This document shows positions 22,555 through 22,997 of a DNA stretch of 22,997 nt, one piece after another. Position 1 is the first letter of the stretch; each line of letters opens with the position of its first letter. Source of the DNA: CAZDHT01 sp964505325 (GTDB lineage: Bacteria > Planctomycetota > PUPC01). The position numbers were made by a program, and so were the translations under genes. Under the pieces are notes generated by a model. It was not told where the DNA came from. It was given only the letters and a program-made list of their open reading frames with translations, and did not search any database. Where the stretch lies: positions 1-22,997 of the forward strand of contig CAZDHT010000058.1 of assembly GCA_964505325.1 (NCBI GenBank), in the 5' to 3' direction.

Positions 22555-22997
22555 ATGGTGGCAGCGATGAGGCGAGCTTCGTTCCGGACCTGGTGTGCCG
22601 CGTTGTGGGCGGTGGTGGCCTTGGCGGGAGTTGGCGCCCGGCCGGCCGCCGCGGGCTGGGTCGAGGCCCGCGACGACGGCACGACGGTCATCCACCTGAC
22701 GCTTTCGCCCGACGTCCTCACGGATCCCAGCCAGACGGACACGTTCCCCCGCGCTGAGATCGCCGGGGTGAGGGAGTTCAAGCGCCGGTTTCCCCAGATA
22801 TTCGCCAAGCGCTATCGCGACCGGTACAAGGCCGACCCGGCCAAGTACGGCAAGTACAACTGGGACAAGGTCGAGATCGAGCTGAAGCGCAGCTCGGGGA
22901 TCAGCGTGGAGGGTGTGGAGAACGACCTGCTGGCCATCGCCGGCGGGGTGGCGCCGGACGTGCTGTATGTCAACTTCCGCAAGTCCGACACGTATAT
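22555..22997 (+). CDS. Secreted extracellular solute-binding protein, sugar type (3' partial)
   Basis: The frame is open to the right edge and gives 147 residues. Residues 1-34 form a signal peptide: basic MRRASFR, a hydrophobic core (ALWAVVALAGVGA) and a small-residue cleavage region (ARPAAAG). No lipobox cysteine is seen. The mature part has VREFKRRFPQ and later DLLAIAGGVAPDVLYVNF, the pattern of family 1 binding proteins of carbohydrate ABC importers (a query helix, then LLAAIAGG-APDV). The segment RYRDRYKADPAKYGKYNWDK is an insert not usual in the core family. Start choice is between ATG 22555 and ATG 22567. It reads away from the tRNA genes and has its own promoter, so it is not part of the signalling operon. 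Confidence 0.75.
   Translation, partial: MVAAMRRASFRTWCAALWAVVALAGVGARPAAAGWVEARDDGTTVIHLTLSPDVLTDPSQTDTFPRAEIAGVREFKRRFPQIFAKRYRDRYKADPAKYGKYNWDKVEIELKRSSGISVEGVENDLLAIAGGVAPDVLYVNFRKSDTY

Overview
The window is a high-GC bacterial segment from a draft or metagenomic assembly (a run of ten N lies at 18582-18591). The taxon cannot be fixed from sequence alone. Dense fused two-component proteins, many GTG/TTG starts and a secreted sugar-binding-like protein at the right edge would suit an uncultured Planctomycetota/PVC-type or deltaproteobacteria-like lineage; this is inference.

From base 2 to 20055 every gene is on the + strand and most stop/start junctions overlap by 2-22 bases, so the block looks like one or two very long operons. 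It begins with a CheB-CheR-PAS fusion (5' end outside the window) and a PAS histidine kinase that carries a degenerate GGDEF-like tail. An array of stand-alone receiver proteins follows (REC-REC, a second kinase, REC, REC, REC-REC, a frameshifted REC, a truncated REC), then a REC-kinase with an SHDLKGP H-box and its Rcp1-like receiver. After a 430-base gap with hairpins comes a second module: REC-HD-GYP, a small unknown protein, REC-PAS-GGDEF with an intact I-site, a second Rcp1-like receiver, a REC-PAS-PAS-kinase-REC hybrid, and a second REC-HD-GYP. About fifteen receiver domains and four kinases are present. I recognise no DNA-binding output domain, so the visible outputs are CheB/CheR-type protein modification and c-di-GMP synthesis and breakdown.

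Downstream are a small two-zinc-knuckle protein interrupted by the assembly gap and an orphan NMT1/SsuA-like substrate-binding protein.

The right end (20056-22350) looks like a mobile-element junction. It holds a 3' fragment of a tRNA-Leu(GAG) gene that starts at the anticodon loop, a 14-base direct repeat, and a complete tyrosine recombinase on the - strand. The recombinase has a perfect TTGACA-N17-TATAAT promoter and a leader hairpin. Next come tRNA-Ser(GCU) and a CAU-anticodon tRNA, both - strand with encoded CCA. The last 440 bases carry a promoter and the 5' end of a secreted solute-binding protein.

The least ordinary features are the serial duplication and decay of output-less receivers beside their kinases, the dead GGDEF-like tail on a kinase, a domain-sized drop in GC3 in the last PAS of the CheB/CheR protein, and the tRNA fragment/integrase junction.
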